NCBI GenBank assembly: GCA_961205875.1 | Contig: OY540809.1 | Span: forward strand, 21,588,267 to 21,652,266 | Origin: Sialis fuliginosa | Taxonomy: Eukaryota > Arthropoda > Insecta > Megaloptera > Sialidae | DNA: 64,000 bases | Reading direction: 5' to 3' | Shown here: piece by piece, positions 53,301 through 62,940 of the stretch | Layout: each line of letters starts with the position of its first letter | Position numbering within the stretch: position 1 is the stretch's first letter | Position numbers and translations under genes: made by a program | The notes under the pieces: generated by a model | The model's input: only the letters and a program-made list of their open reading frames with translations | Told to the model about the DNA's origin: nothing | Databases searched by the model: none

Positions 53301-56300
53301 AAAAAAACATCTGCCAAGTAAATGCACAGTGCTTCCTCGTGCTAAATTCACTAAAACCGATTGTGTTCAGATAAATTGCCTGGCATTGGTTAACCATTTA
53401 ATTTTTATACAAATTTTACTAAAAAATCTTAGTTCGAATTTTTTCTTAAAACGCACCTGAATATTTTTTCATATATTTTTAATTTTTTGACAATTTCAAT
53501 CTAAATCTAAATTTATGCAAATGTCAAAATGACATTTAAAACGTCAAAGTGACATTTAAAACGCCAAAGTGACATTTAAAACGTCAAAATGACACTTAAT
53601 ATATCCAATCAAATATCAATTTAGAAAAACAAAACACGAATTTTTAAAATTAATTTAGATAAATCTTTGTAAGGGAATATTTTACAACAAACGTAGTAGA
53701 CCCATATTATAGGAAATTTAATTCTCTACAAAAAATATTCTATAAAATTTTCTCGTAACATGTGTCGTTCTTGAGATATCTTGAAAAAAGAAATATTTTG
53801 GGGTGTCACCCCTCCCCCTTACACACGATTTTGATGATTTTGAAATGGGACCGTCCTCAAACCAAACCCAACCATCCGACCAAGTTTCAATAATGTCGGT
53901 TCAGTGGTTCATTAGTTATGCGTGTGACAAGGATTCAGGGGACAGACGGACGGACGGACGGACGGACAGACAGACAGACACGGAACGAAAAGTGTTTGTC
54001 TTGACGTGAAACGGATAAATAAATTTAAAATTTTGAAATTGGAGAACTTTTTTTTTGTCTCAATCTGAAACGATCACATAGCTTCTCGTATCTTCGATAT
54101 TGCGAGGAAGCAATTATCGATATAATGGAAAAATATATCTTATTGTTAGTTATTAGAGTTCTAATAAGTATTGTTATATAATCGTAATTAAAATGAGAAA
54201 ATGCCGTTTTCTACGTGTTTTAAAAACGAATATTATGGAAGGAACAATTTTTTTTACAAAATCGTATTCAAACATTTTAAAGAAGACACGTTCAGCTTTC
54301 TAATGATATCAAGCCGATTATTTTGCGATCGTTATTTCACGATATGTATATATGTATAGAAGTTTAAAGTCAAATGTATTAATTTTAATTTGGCAGTAAA
54401 TAACGGGGTAAAAAAACGTACGGGATGAAAGAAAAAACATGTTCAAGAAAAAATAACAAGCTTCCGAATCCTTACATTGAATTCTTCGTTAAATTTTTTT
54501 TACACCATATACGTTTTTAAGTTTAATTAAAAAAATAAAGGATAATTTTTCAAACTCTTGGGAAAGAGCGTCAGGGATGATAAAAATTTTTGAGCTTTTG
54601 ATTTAGAAACTTTTGAATGACCTTTAGGTCATGCAAATCTAATCATTTTTTACGAAAAGAAATTTTTTTGCTTTTTTATAACTACTTATCCCTTTTTTTT
54701 ATACATAAATAGATAATAATCTATTAATTGTAGCGTAAGCCATTTTAATTTCAGTGGACACATTCATTTAAAGGAGCATTGATTCTTGGGAGCAATGTTG
54801 TTGTAGATACATTTTTTGTAATGGGTGGACTTCTAGCCGTTTATAAAACCCTGATACGACTTGAAAAATATAAACATTTAAACGTTTTTGAATTTTATAT
54901 GCATCGATACATAAGGTTAATCAAATATAATTTAAATATGTTTCAATTACATTATTGAAATAACTGTTTTTCTTTTTAGACTCACCCCAATGTTGGTAGT
55001 AATGATTTTGTTTCAAGTAACTTTATTCAGATATATGGGACATGGCCCACTTTGGTCACAAACTGTAGATGAGTTTGTAAAACCATGCAAAATTAATTGG
55101 TTGACTGCATTGCTGTATTTACAAAATTATGTAAATCCAGTTGAAACGGTAACTATACAGGAAGATAAGCGTGGAATGCATTGGGATTTCCTAAACGATA
55201 AGAGACAAGAGATACAGATTCGGTTAAATGAGATGAATTATTTGTAAGGAAGGGGTGAGTAATGAGTATTACTACATCAAAAAATATTAATAATTGTATG
55301 TGGTTTATGTGGTATACCCAAAAATCAGAAAAAACGGAAATTTTTTAAATGGCTATAACTTTTTTGTCAAAATAGATAGATACTTTTTGTTTACGATTTC
55401 TAAAAGCACTTTTTGTGTAGAATTGATTGGTGTGTTTAGAATTTTTATATCATTTTTAATTTCCGAGTTACAAGCCTTAACTAATTTTTCTTATGGGCCA
55501 CTAAGTTGACTATAGCATATTTGAACGTGTTTTTTTACTCTACTTGACAACGATATATAAATGTTATATTTATTTTCGAAAAAAGTAAGAACATTTTTTT
55601 CTAATAGTTTTTTGTTTTCAAATATTCATTTGTTATTTTGATTGTTGTTATTGTGATTATTGTTTTTCATGGTCTACTTAAATGTTAATGTTAATGTTAA
55701 ATATCACTAATATAGTTTAGTACTGCGATTTTTTTTCGTTTAGGAAATCCCCATGCATTTCATACTTATCTTGGACACAGTATACGATAGTTATAATAAT
55801 TAGATAAAGTTGATTAAATTGAACTAATTTGAAGAATAACATTTAATCAGTTAGTAGTATTAATTAATGTTTTATATATGCATGTATATAAGGGTGTGTC
55901 AAAAAAAATAATTTTGCTCTCGTTACGAAATACGTTAGTTTTTGACCTAAAATTGTTTGTAAAATATTTCTTAATAATTTATAAATTAATAAATATATGT
56001 ATGTTCACTTCTTAAATTTTTAATATTTTTTAGTGTCTGGGGCATACATGGTATCTTTGTGTAGATATGCATTTGTATTTATTTTCACCGTTGATAATTT
56101 ATCCAATGTGGAAATGTAGGAGAAAAACTGTCTCTCTGATGTTAATGTTCATAATAACAGTTTGCATTTTATGGGTTGGAACTAAAGCTTTCATAAAAAG
56201 GTATCCAGTTGGTGCTTTAGTTGGAACGTAAGTGTCAAATATATGTTTGAATTATGTAGTTAAAATGTAAACTTTAATTGGTAATATTACTTGATAAGTT

Positions 56301-57993
56301 AATGAAAGGAAGTTAGTAAATAAGGCCTGTTTTTTGTTTTGAAATTCATACGAATAATTATATAATTAGCGTAATGTGAACCAAGCAATATTATATTTGT
56401 ATCAGTATTAAAGTATATTTATTAGACTTTCATAGAAGCATTAGTTTATTTTGGTTCATAATGCGCTTCTATAAATTATAAAACAAAACAGTTTAAATAA
56501 AGGACATATCTTTAATAATACAATAACATCGAACATATTTTTATACATGATACTTCGATTAAGGCAAAAAACTGGCCTTATCTGCCCTTCCTTTTCTTGT
56601 GTTATATACAAAAAAATACGAATGATTAAGAACAGATTTAAAATATGACTGGTTTGCTCATGATGAAATTTTAAGAGAATATTGTAATTATTATTCTTTT
56701 ATATCAGGGAAGAAGAACTTGAAGAAAAAGAAAATGATATGTATTATCCTAGCCATATGAGAGCTTCTCCTTGGTTTATTGGAGCAGGTTGTGGATATAT
56801 ACTTTATAAAACTAGGAGTAACAAAATGATGATCAAATTGGTACGCATTTTTATCCATAAATGCGAAAGTAACTCTGTCTGTCGTTTGTTACCTTTTCTC
56901 GGCTAACCGTTGAATAGATCTAATTTGATAGATGTAATTTGGCAGGGTGATAGCTTGCATCCTGAGAAAGGACATAAGCTAATTTGTATCCCGAATTTTG
57001 ATTTGATAAAATAAATACAAATTCCACGCGAATATAAGATGATGGATAGTCTTTTGTCGTATGCGGTCTACTCAATTTTATTTTATTTTTTATTGATAAA
57101 TAGTAAATAAATGTTATTTTTTTGGTTGTACTTTAAGAAATTTGTGGTGACATTTTGGATTATCTCCGTTTCTTCTATGATTGCTGTGGTATTTGGTATG
57201 TACTTTTTTATAAGAAATACTTACAAATATAATCAAATTGTTGATACGGTTTACATAGCACTCCATAGACCAATTTGGGCAACAGCAATTTGTTGGATTA
57301 TTTTTGCATCTTCTCAAAATTATGGAGGTAAGACATTTAATATAAATATACTAAAAATAGCTATATGAATTATGTAATTGTTTTTTTTCATGTTAATTAA
57401 GGCTGGATAAATAAATTCCTTTCATTGAATATCTGGGAAGTTTTTGCAAGAATAACTTATTGTATTTATTTAGTACATTACCAATTACAAATTTTTATTG
57501 ATGGAAATATAAGAACATACGAATATTTTAGTGATTTAAATATGGTAAGAAAAATTAGACAAGGACGAAGTAATGTACATTTTTCTTCTAATATAGAGCG
57601 TAGTACGATATCTATTCACGGAAAAAATGGGACTCAAATTTTAGGAAAAATTACAATTCCTAAATAAATATTTACTATCCGTATCGCAATAATTTTACGT
57701 ACTTATTATGAAAATTATAATCTTTTATTTAAAAGTAAAATAAGTCTGTAAATTATTGCAATACGGATATTAAATTTTTATTTAGGAATTGAAATTTTTC
57801 CTAAAATGTTAAATTAATTAAAAATTCTTCTTCTATGATTAATATATGACATAAATTTTATTTATTTTTTTAGGTACATAAATATGCCGGAGATGTCATT
57901 TTATCTATAATTTTATCAATTCCGTTAGTGTTATTATTTGAATATCCTTTTTTGCAGATTTTTCAAAAGAAAAGAAATATCAAAAATATTTAA
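50130..57993 (+). CDS. nrf-6-like membrane acyltransferase (nose resistant to fluoxetine family), eleven exons
   Basis: Predicted multi-pass acyltransferase-3 protein of the nrf-6 family; worm members act in lipid transport and drug response, the insect substrate is unknown. Exons: 50130-50361, 52503-52836, 52900-52961, 53038-53237, 54755-54915, 54980-55148, 56034-56227, 56708-56840, 57138-57327, 57402-57544, 57874-57993; about 645 residues. Order: signal peptide (MKISLIFVILLLFDNVFA), extracellular NRF domain with conserved cysteines (NFDECLAI, KYC, CMLEAC, DSACIL), first helix (~190-208), acyltransferase start LKCINGLRSLSTLWIILIHR, VVVDTFFVMGGLLAVY, HRYIRLTPML, CLGHTWYLCVDMHLYLFSPL, SHMRASPWFIGAGCGYIL, LHRPIWATAICWIIFA, ARITYCIYLVHYQL and a basic tail. 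All junctions are in phase except exon 3-4, where the best donor would create TGA and a weak donor must be assumed. It is thus either a gene with an odd splice site or a recently damaged copy. Confidence 0.92.
50385..51230. repeat. Retroposon-like repeat in nrf-6-like intron 1, split by an insertion
   Basis: 'ctttaggcgcgtttagggtg' and 'gcaacggaatgaagtta' at the left and 'acgtataacttctaatgcgc' with 'acttctttaggcgcaccgcg' at the right match the repeat at 19600-20230. The element at 50480-51115 interrupts it. Confidence 0.65.
50480..51115. mobile_element. hAT-type element with GGTTCGGGTTC arrays, nested
   Basis: Left end CAGGGACTTGAACC and right end GGTTCAAGTCCTTG are inverted. GTTATGAT lies exactly on both sides (50472-50479 and 51116-51123). 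Near both ends the same short word (gggttc, ggttcggg, ggttcagg) is repeated many times in one direction. Non-coding, 636 bases. Confidence 0.88.
51606..52321. mobile_element. TTAA-flanked GGCAGTATTGC element, copy 2 (inverted)
   Basis: Bounded by TTAA (51602-51605 and 52322-52325). It matches the 35627-36281 element in reverse orientation ('cctaaaattttaagcttatt', 'tgggtggtgggaagcacatc'). Its left terminal repeat has lost about 9 bases after GGCAGTATTGC. It lies in nrf-6-like intron 1, ending about 180 bases before exon 2. Confidence 0.85.
52503..52836 (+). CDS. nrf-6-like exon 2 (NRF domain)
   Basis: Completes Leu78 and codes to residue 188 plus two bases. YDSSSKPQTGFLTGNIQNLG and NFDECLAI open the luminal NRF domain. 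At least five cysteines sit at family positions. The acceptor is 'aattttag' and the donor 'tcat|gtaaag'. Confidence 0.92.
52900..52961 (+). CDS. nrf-6-like exon 3 (first membrane helix), donor uncertain
   Basis: Codes IFLLISYTVFTFGITIIDIL, a clean membrane helix. Two donors are possible. Position 52966 (GTATAC, the better match) leaves TG and gives TGA with the next acceptor. Position 52962 (GTTGGT, weak) leaves one base and keeps the frame. I list the frame-keeping end. Confidence 0.6.
53038..53237 (+). CDS. nrf-6-like exon 4 (start of acyltransferase domain)
   Basis: Frame is fixed by DHNHWVFNMSLKRNALILF and LKCINGLRSLSTLWIILIHR, the conserved opening of the acyltransferase domain with its histidine. 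The acceptor at 'attttag' (53036-53037) is assumed. An alternative acceptor at 53017-53018 would need a phase-0 donor that I do not see. The donor is AAG|GTATGA, phase 0. Confidence 0.8.
53309..54113. mobile_element. TGCTTCCTCG-family element, copy 4 (longest)
   Basis: 'catctgccaagtaaatgcac', TGCTTCCTCG at 53330-53339, ending GCGAGGAAGCA near 54112. Inside, about four 20-base units of 'gtcaaagtgacatttaaaac' type (53521-53600) form a minisatellite, and a GGAC/AGAC run lies at 53938-53981. The frame at 53803-54009 is repeat sequence. It fills nrf-6-like intron 4. Confidence 0.85.
54360..54690. repeat. Relative of the intron-6 foldback element
   Basis: 'cgtacgggatgaaagaaaaa', 'catgttcaagaaaa' and 'cagggatgataaaaattttt' match the element at 47709-48190. 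The terminal arms are poorly preserved here. It lies in nrf-6-like intron 4. Confidence 0.55.
54755..54915 (+). CDS. nrf-6-like exon 5
   Basis: Codes WTHSFKGALILGSNVVVDTF then FVMGGLLAVY and FYMHRYIR, including the VDTFF motif typical of the family. The donor is 'ataag|gttaat', phase 2. Confidence 0.93.
54980..55148 (+). CDS. nrf-6-like exon 6
   Basis: Begins RLTPMLVVMILFQVTLF across the junction and ends CKINWLTALLYLQNYVNPVE then T at the donor ACG|GTAACT, phase 0. Reading on past the donor (to 55247) gives a frame unlike the family, supporting the splice. Confidence 0.9.
55149..56033. other. nrf-6-like intron 6
   Basis: AT-rich. A short stretch at about 55900-55960 ('tgctctcgttacgaaatacg', 'ttagtttttgacctaaaat') recurs near 61395-61440. 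No exon seen; the frame at 55294-55509 lacks any membrane-family signature. Confidence 0.5.
56034..56227 (+). CDS. nrf-6-like exon 7
   Basis: CLGHTWYLCVDMHLYLFSPL is the most diagnostic block of the family, with the H-T-W-Y motif. It is followed by a helix (VSLMLMFIITVCILWVG). The acceptor is 'attttttag' and the donor 'aac|gtaagt', phase 2. Confidence 0.94.
56228..56707. other. nrf-6-like intron 7
   Basis: AT-rich. A foldback is suggested by 'aggcctgttttttgttttga' and 'aaggcaaaaaactggcctta', with 'aagtatatttatt' and 'ggttcataatgcgc' words between. No exon. Confidence 0.4.
56708..56840 (+). CDS. nrf-6-like exon 8
   Basis: An acidic stretch (EEELEEKENDMYYPSHM) then RASPWFIGAGCGYILYKT. The acceptor is 'atatcag' and the donor TTG|GTACGC, phase 0. 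Confidence 0.92.
56855..57055 (-). repeat. SINE-like retroposon fragment, inverted, in nrf-6-like intron 8
   Basis: 'ataaatgcgaaagtaactct', 'gtctgtcgtttgttacc', 'tagcttgcatcctgagaaag' and 'aattccacgcga' match the reverse-oriented copies at 28460 and 29960. Confidence 0.65.
57138..57327 (+). CDS. nrf-6-like exon 9
   Basis: Two membrane helices: FVVTFWIISVSSMIAVVFGM, and ALHRPIWATAICWIIFASSQ with the conserved HR-W. The acceptor is 'ctttaag' and the donor 'ggag|gtaaga', phase 1. Confidence 0.93.
57402..57544 (+). CDS. nrf-6-like exon 10
   Basis: GWINKFLSLNIWEVFARITY then CIYLVHYQLQIF, the conserved late helix with LVH. The donor is ATG|GTAAGA, phase 0. The frame stays open past this donor to 57667. 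Confidence 0.92.
57640..57806. mobile_element. 167-bp hairpin in nrf-6-like intron 10
   Basis: 'ttttaggaaaaattacaatt' and 'atccgtatcgcaataatttt' at the left are inverted at the right ('aattattgcaatacggat', 'aattgaaatttttcctaaaa'). Arms are about 65 bases around a 35-base loop. The left arm is inside the open frame that continues past exon 10. Confidence 0.75.
57874..57993 (+). CDS. nrf-6-like exon 11 (last)
   Basis: VHKYAGDVILSIILSIPLVL then LLFEYPFLQIFQKKRNIKNI and TAA. It holds the last helix, the EYP motif of the family and a lysine-rich cytoplasmic tail. Confidence 0.92.
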   Translation, partial: VHKYAGDVILSIILSIPLVLLFEYPFLQIFQKKRNIKNI

Positions 57994-58044
57994 TATACAA
58001 TATGTAAATACGTGTACCTGCTTAATTTAAATACAACTTTTAAA

Positions 58045-58050
58045 AATAAA
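58045..58050 (+). terminator. Poly(A) signal AATAAA of the nrf-6-like gene
   Basis: AATAAA 52 bases past the stop codon, in AT-rich DNA. Position supports it; the word is common in this window. Confidence 0.45.
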
Positions 58051-58600
58051 TAATTCTTTTTTATTTATTTTCTCCTCAAGCTAAAATGACATTGTATATA
58101 ATGTTATAGTATTATTGATATTTTATGAAATGTGTTAACGATAGAAATTTAACTGGCCTGAAAATGTAAAAATAAAAGCGAATCTGCGGTAATAAATTTT
58201 TAAGTGTTTTATAGAAGCAATAAAGAGAAAATTGTTCCACCATTTTAATATTTATGTTCACATAAATCTTCCAGCTGTAAAGGGTTTTAGCTTGTCTCAT
58301 TGTCAGTAAGATATTTTTTTGTTGATATATTTAATAAATTTATCACCCCTTATTCATGTTTTGTTTCATTTTACAAAATATTTTATACATTAGTAAAGTA
58401 GTTTTTTAAAAAAATTAATACTTAAAAATTGAAATTAAAAATCAAAGGAATAAATTAACGTTAATCAACTCAAACTTTATAATTTCCATAAATTAATATT
58501 TTTTTTAGTAAATATTATATTTATATAAATTTATACCATCACAATAATGACAAAAATATAATAAATATTAATTTTTAAGATTACATGTGACCGGGTAAAT
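58051..58600. other. Spacer between the nrf-6-like gene and the discs-large-like exon
   Basis: AT-rich, no exon. The frame at 58112-58300 is on the opposite strand and shows no family signature. A short repeat end ('cccaccagttgagaaacgct') lies at about 58614. Confidence 0.45.
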
Positions 58601-58659
58601 ATCACTCGCAGCCCACCAGTTGAGAAACGCTGGCATAACATATTCATTGACGTTGTATA

Positions 58660-59096
58660 ACTCAATACAGAATCATTGACATAGTAAAAAGCGTAGATAT
58701 GTTCCACGAACTCACGCTAGATGGCAGCACGTAACTGACATCGTTATGAAGGGGAATCGACGCAAAGGTGAGGGACGAAGAAATAGTGACGTAGGACATC
58801 GACCAATCGCACCAGTTGTTTCGCGGTCGCCTTCACGTTTTAACGCGTCGGCCTGCGCCATATTTGTCGACGTCTTCGTGACGATAAATATCCTTACAAC
58901 AATCTAAAACCTCCAGGTGTTGCGGTAGATACGTTGGACGTGGCGTGCGTGCGTGTAAGTGTAGTTGTGGTTATCTAGTGTCTCTGTTGACCTCCGGGTC
59001 CTATTTGTTCACGCCTGACGACGCTTTGACGTCGTCGGCGTCAAACTGACGGCTCTACTTCTGCACCTGCAGGTCGTCTCCGAAGCCCTGCAAACA
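58660..59096 (+). promoter_or_regulatory. dlg1: GC-rich promoter and 5' untranslated region of a discs-large-like gene
   Basis: Composition changes from very AT-rich to CpG-rich ('gtcgacgtcttcgtgacgat', 'gacgacgctttgacgtcgtc'), as at the malic enzyme start. No gene is coded in it. I infer a promoter plus leader for the exon ending at 59115; the exact start site is not visible. Confidence 0.5.
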
Positions 59097-59115
59097 ATGC
59101 CTGTGCGAAAACAAG
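59097..59115 (+). CDS. dlg1: First coding exon of a discs-large (MAGUK) gene, partial
   Basis: ATG CCT GTG CGA AAA CAA G, then the donor GTAATG, codes MPVRKQ and one base of a split codon that must start with G (Asp or Glu fit). L27-containing discs-large proteins begin MPV(R/K)KQ followed by Asp or Glu, which is known family sequence. The ATG has A at -3 and sits at the end of a CpG-rich leader. The remaining L27, PDZ, SH3 and guanylate-kinase exons would lie beyond 64000, as the following 4.9 kb shows no exon. Six residues are little evidence, so this is an inference from start, phase and context. Confidence 0.55.
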
Positions 59116-59457
59116 GTAATGTACTAGTACTTGTTTGATACTACCTTGAGCTTACACAATGTTCCTCACTGAGGGCGTGCGTGTATTACTATATTTTGAG
59201 GTTATGTTCTCGTGTTGACAGTTATGCATTATTAGGTTATGTATTGTTGAATAAACAGGCATTTGGGATATTCATGTGACATATATTAGGTATTTTGAAT
59301 TTTTTTCTTGACCTAATTTCGCTTTTATTTTAATATATCCCATTTTGTATTTAAATTGTTTATATAGGTATTGGTAAATAAACCCATCTTTAAATTATTA
59401 AAAAAAATTGCTAAAATTAATAACATTGAAATGATTTGATACAATAGATAATCATAA

Positions 59458-59621
59458 CAGTGGTGTAGTAAGAAAAATTATCGAGGGAGGGGGGATATAC
59501 ACACATGAGTTAAATTTTTGATTATATGTATTTTGAATTGATGTTTTCTTAAATCATACGTGAATATTCCCGGGGGTGGGGGTGGGGGGGAGGGTCTTAC
59601 CTCCCCATTACTACGCCACTG
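59458..59621. mobile_element. CAGTGGYG-family hAT-type element with exact 8-bp duplication
   Basis: Left end CAGTGGTGTAGTAAG and right end 'attactacgccactg' are inverted. AATCATAA lies exactly on both sides (59450-59457 and 59622-59629). G-rich interior. It lies 340 bases after the discs-large-like exon, in its presumed first intron. Confidence 0.88.
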
Positions 59622-59629
59622 AATCATAA

Positions 59630-60149
59630 GATACTCATATCGATATATTATCAAATTTTAATATTTATTCCTGTTATTTGGTGGAAAATGTAGATATTGA
59701 TGTTACGGTGACCTTAAACAAATGTCATTTGTGCCATATTGTTTGTAGAAGAATATATTTTGGATAGTTAATTTGAATGTAATGTAAAAACAATACACAT
59801 ATTTATGAAGTTTGTATTATTTGAAAGAATGTAAATTTTGTACAGACCTAATTTTTTTTTGATTTTATAATTTGTTAACTAGCATGTTATTATAATATGA
59901 AATAAAAAAAGCTTCAAAATAATGAACATTGCCTGTTTTTATCTATTAATAAATACTAAGGCTTGGAGTTTATTTTTTGAAGTTTATAATTACTTTCATC
60001 TATTTTTATTTTTGTGATGCTACACTATGACGAAAAAGTTTACATATTTTGTTTTTACGATTATGTAATACGAGATTTTGGCATGTTATGTTGTTAGATC
60101 CGTATTCAGTCAATATTTCCTGTTTTTAATGGAACTAATTCATTACAAA
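59630..60149. other. Presumed first intron of the discs-large-like gene
   Basis: AT-rich, no exon or defined repeat seen. Confidence 0.4.
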
Positions 60150-61090
60150 AACAATTTCAATTTAAATCTAAATTTATGCTAATGTCAAAACGACATTTAA
60201 AACGTCAAAATAACATTTGATATGTCAAAGTAAGTATCAGTTTAAAAAAACAAAACACAATTTTTTAAAGCAAATCGAGATAAATCTTTGTAAGGGAATA
60301 TTTTACAACAAACGTTGTAGACCTATATTAATTTTCGAGTTACATGTGTCGTTCTTGAGATATCTTGAAAAAATAAATATTTTGGGATGTCATCTCTTCC
60401 AACCGAGTATCATTAATATTGGTTCAGTAGTTCATGAGTTACCCGTGTGACAAGGATTCATTTGCGTGTGACACGGAATGAAAAGTGTTTGTCTTGACCT
60501 GAAACAGAAAGATCAATTTAAAATTTTGAAATCGGAGAATTTTTTTGTCTCATTGTAAAACGATCACAAAGCTTCTCATATCTTCGATATTGCTAGGAAG
60601 CAATATACACATAATGAAATGTGAAAACACGATTTTTTTAAAGCAAATCGAGATAAATCTTTGCAAGGGAATATTTTACAACAAACGTTGTAGACCTATA
60701 TTAATTTTCGAGTTACATGTGTCGTTTTTGAGATATCTTGAAAAAATAAATATTTTGGGATGTCATCTCTTCCAACCGAGTTTCATTAATATTGGTTCAG
60801 TGGTTCATCAGTTACCCGTGTGACAAGGATTCATTCGCGTGGGACATGGAATGAAAAGTGTTTGTCTTGACCTGAAATAGAAAGATCAATTTAAATTTTG
60901 AAACCGGAAATTTTTTTGTCTCATTGTAAAACGATCACAAAGCTTCTCGTATCTTCGATATTGCTAGGAAGCAATATACACATAATGAAATGTGAATACA
61001 CGATTTTTTAAAGCTTTGTGATCGTTTTACAATAACGATCACAAAGCTTCTCGTATCTTCGATATTTTAGGAAGCAATATACACATAATG
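60150..61090 (+). repeat. TGCTTCCTCG-family copy 5, 3' part amplified in tandem
   Basis: The first unit (about 60150-60603) is followed by a second (about 60630-60976), period about 373 bases, and a third short piece (about 61007-61078) containing an inverted junction ('aaagctttgtgatcgtttta' facing 'acgatcacaaagctt'). Each unit ends with 'gaagcaatatacacataatg'. The reading frames at 60217-60450 and 60545-60823 share the same peptide only because of this duplication; both are repeat sequence, not genes. Confidence 0.8.
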
Positions 61091-62620
61091 AATATTTTTC
61101 ATAATACTGGGACATACATCCTTTTGTATTGTTAACAGAGGTTTTGTTTACATAGCTAACCTTAATTTCCAATTGAGTGCGTCCTCATGTTCTATACATA
61201 TAGAACATACATACATAATACAAGCACCCCCTTCACTTCAAACATTAACGTGGGAGACAATAACCATGCAGTGGCGAATTCAAGTTACAAGTTCCAATTA
61301 GATCTATTCCATATCGAATATGTTACCTCAAACCAGTGCTGTTTGATAAGGCAGAAGAGGGACATACATTAGGTTGTGTAAAAAATCGATATTTTTTTCC
61401 TCGCTCTCGTTACGAAATAAGGTAGTTTATGATCTAAAATAAATCCCTCCACAAGGATTACACTGTAGTTCAATTTTAAGAGGTGCCTCAATGGGTGGGG
61501 GTCTTGTTTCCCATTTAAATAACATGGAAAAGTATTCTTTAGTACTAAAGATGGTATTTTTGATTTATGGTAACTGATGAACAAAATTTAAAGGGCGTCA
61601 TTTTGTAGAGAATAAAATTATATTCTAATAATGCTAGTAATTGTCTTGGTCATTCCTTTTCCGACAGCTCAGTAGTAGGGTAATATATTGCTATTTATAG
61701 AAAATTGACGTTAAAATGTTGATTTTTGTAAAAAAATAAATATTTAAAACGCTTCTAAGTTTTAACTCATTGCATGTATGTAAAACTATAGCTGTCTGAA
61801 TTATTTTTATAGAGAATTAAATTTCCTACAAAATTAACTTTTAACTTATTTTGAAAAAGTCTTCTTTTTACTAGATAGTAATTTCGCTGTTAAATTGTTA
61901 TGAGTATATACTTAAAAACGTGGAAACTAATATTATTTAAATAGTCGGGCACCCAGGCTACATTTCTACCCCAACCCCCCTCCGCCCCTTTGTGGGGCAT
62001 GGTATATATTTATTTTTATTATATACAATTTTGCAGCTATGTTATTTTTTTGTTTATTTAGCGAGTATTAGATATTATGTACATAAGAAAACATTAATAC
62101 TATAATAATATAAATTAGGTATAGTTATAATAAATTATAAAAAAATATATAGGTACTTATGTGTATATACAAATCTTGTTCCAAAATCCCCTGCTGGCCG
62201 TAGTTTTTTATCATGAATTCAGGATGACGTAGCAACTTATATTATATACATCATATCATATATTAAACAACTAGGTAGTTTAATATATGATCATATATAG
62301 TCAATCACTTTATATATAATTTATGCGGGTAGATTTTTGAATTATTTACATTTTGCGTACAAATGTTTTTATATGCTTTTCTAAAAAACATATATCATAT
62401 TTTACATAAAATGTTAATTTAAATATATTTATGCTTTGGTTTTATAAAGAAGCATTTGACATATGTAACTATCACTCCTGAACACAAAAATTTACAGTTA
62501 TCTCTTAGATATCTGTCATCAGTGAAACCGAGAATTATTATGTATAAAAATTATTTCTTATTGTTATTGAAATAAATTGATTAATACAGATGTATTTTTA
62601 ATTATTTTTATTAATAAACT
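61091..62620. other. Presumed intron, no gene seen
   Basis: Contains a short hairpin 'gttctatacatatagaac' at about 61189-61206, a repeat fragment near 61390-61440 shared with 55900, and a C-rich patch at 61965-62000. No exon recognised. Confidence 0.4.
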
Positions 62621-62940
62621 AGCTGTTATCCGCGACTTCGTTAGGTTAGGTATGAACTGTCACCCATGAAACAGAAGAAGAAGTAGAAGAAGAAGAGGTA
62701 AATACAGATTTTTGTTATGATAATCGATAAAATAGGTTGCGTGTATAAATGTCATACACTCATAATTTTTATCAAATAAATTTTTGGGATACAAAGTAGC
62801 TTATATACTTCTTCAGGGTGCAAGCTATCTTCCTGCCAAATTTCATCAAGATCGGTTCAGCAGTTTAGTCGTGAAACGGTAACAAACAAACAGACAGACT
62901 GACAGAAACACTTTCGCATATATAATATAAGTATAAATAG
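62621..62940 (+). repeat. SINE-like retroposon copy
   Basis: It begins 'actagctgttatccgcgact' and continues with 'tcgttaggttagg', 'aatttttgggatacaaagta', 'gcaagctatcttcctgccaa' and 'atcggttcagcagtttagtc'. It ends with a CAGACAGACTGACAG run and 'tttcgcatatataat'. It is the most complete plus-strand copy in the window. Confidence 0.75.

Noticed and set aside
53803-54009. 68-codon frame ending in a GGACGGAC run
   Set aside because: Part of the TGCTTCCTCG repeat family and a microsatellite.
55149-55247. Exon 6 of the nrf-6-like gene extended to the stop at 55247
   Set aside because: The extension lacks family similarity while splicing at 55149 joins in phase to the CLGHTWYL block.
60217-60823. 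Two frames with the same peptide (about 60 shared residues) as a duplicated small gene
   Set aside because: The shared part is the tandem 373-bp unit of a non-coding repeat family; other copies do not keep the frame.
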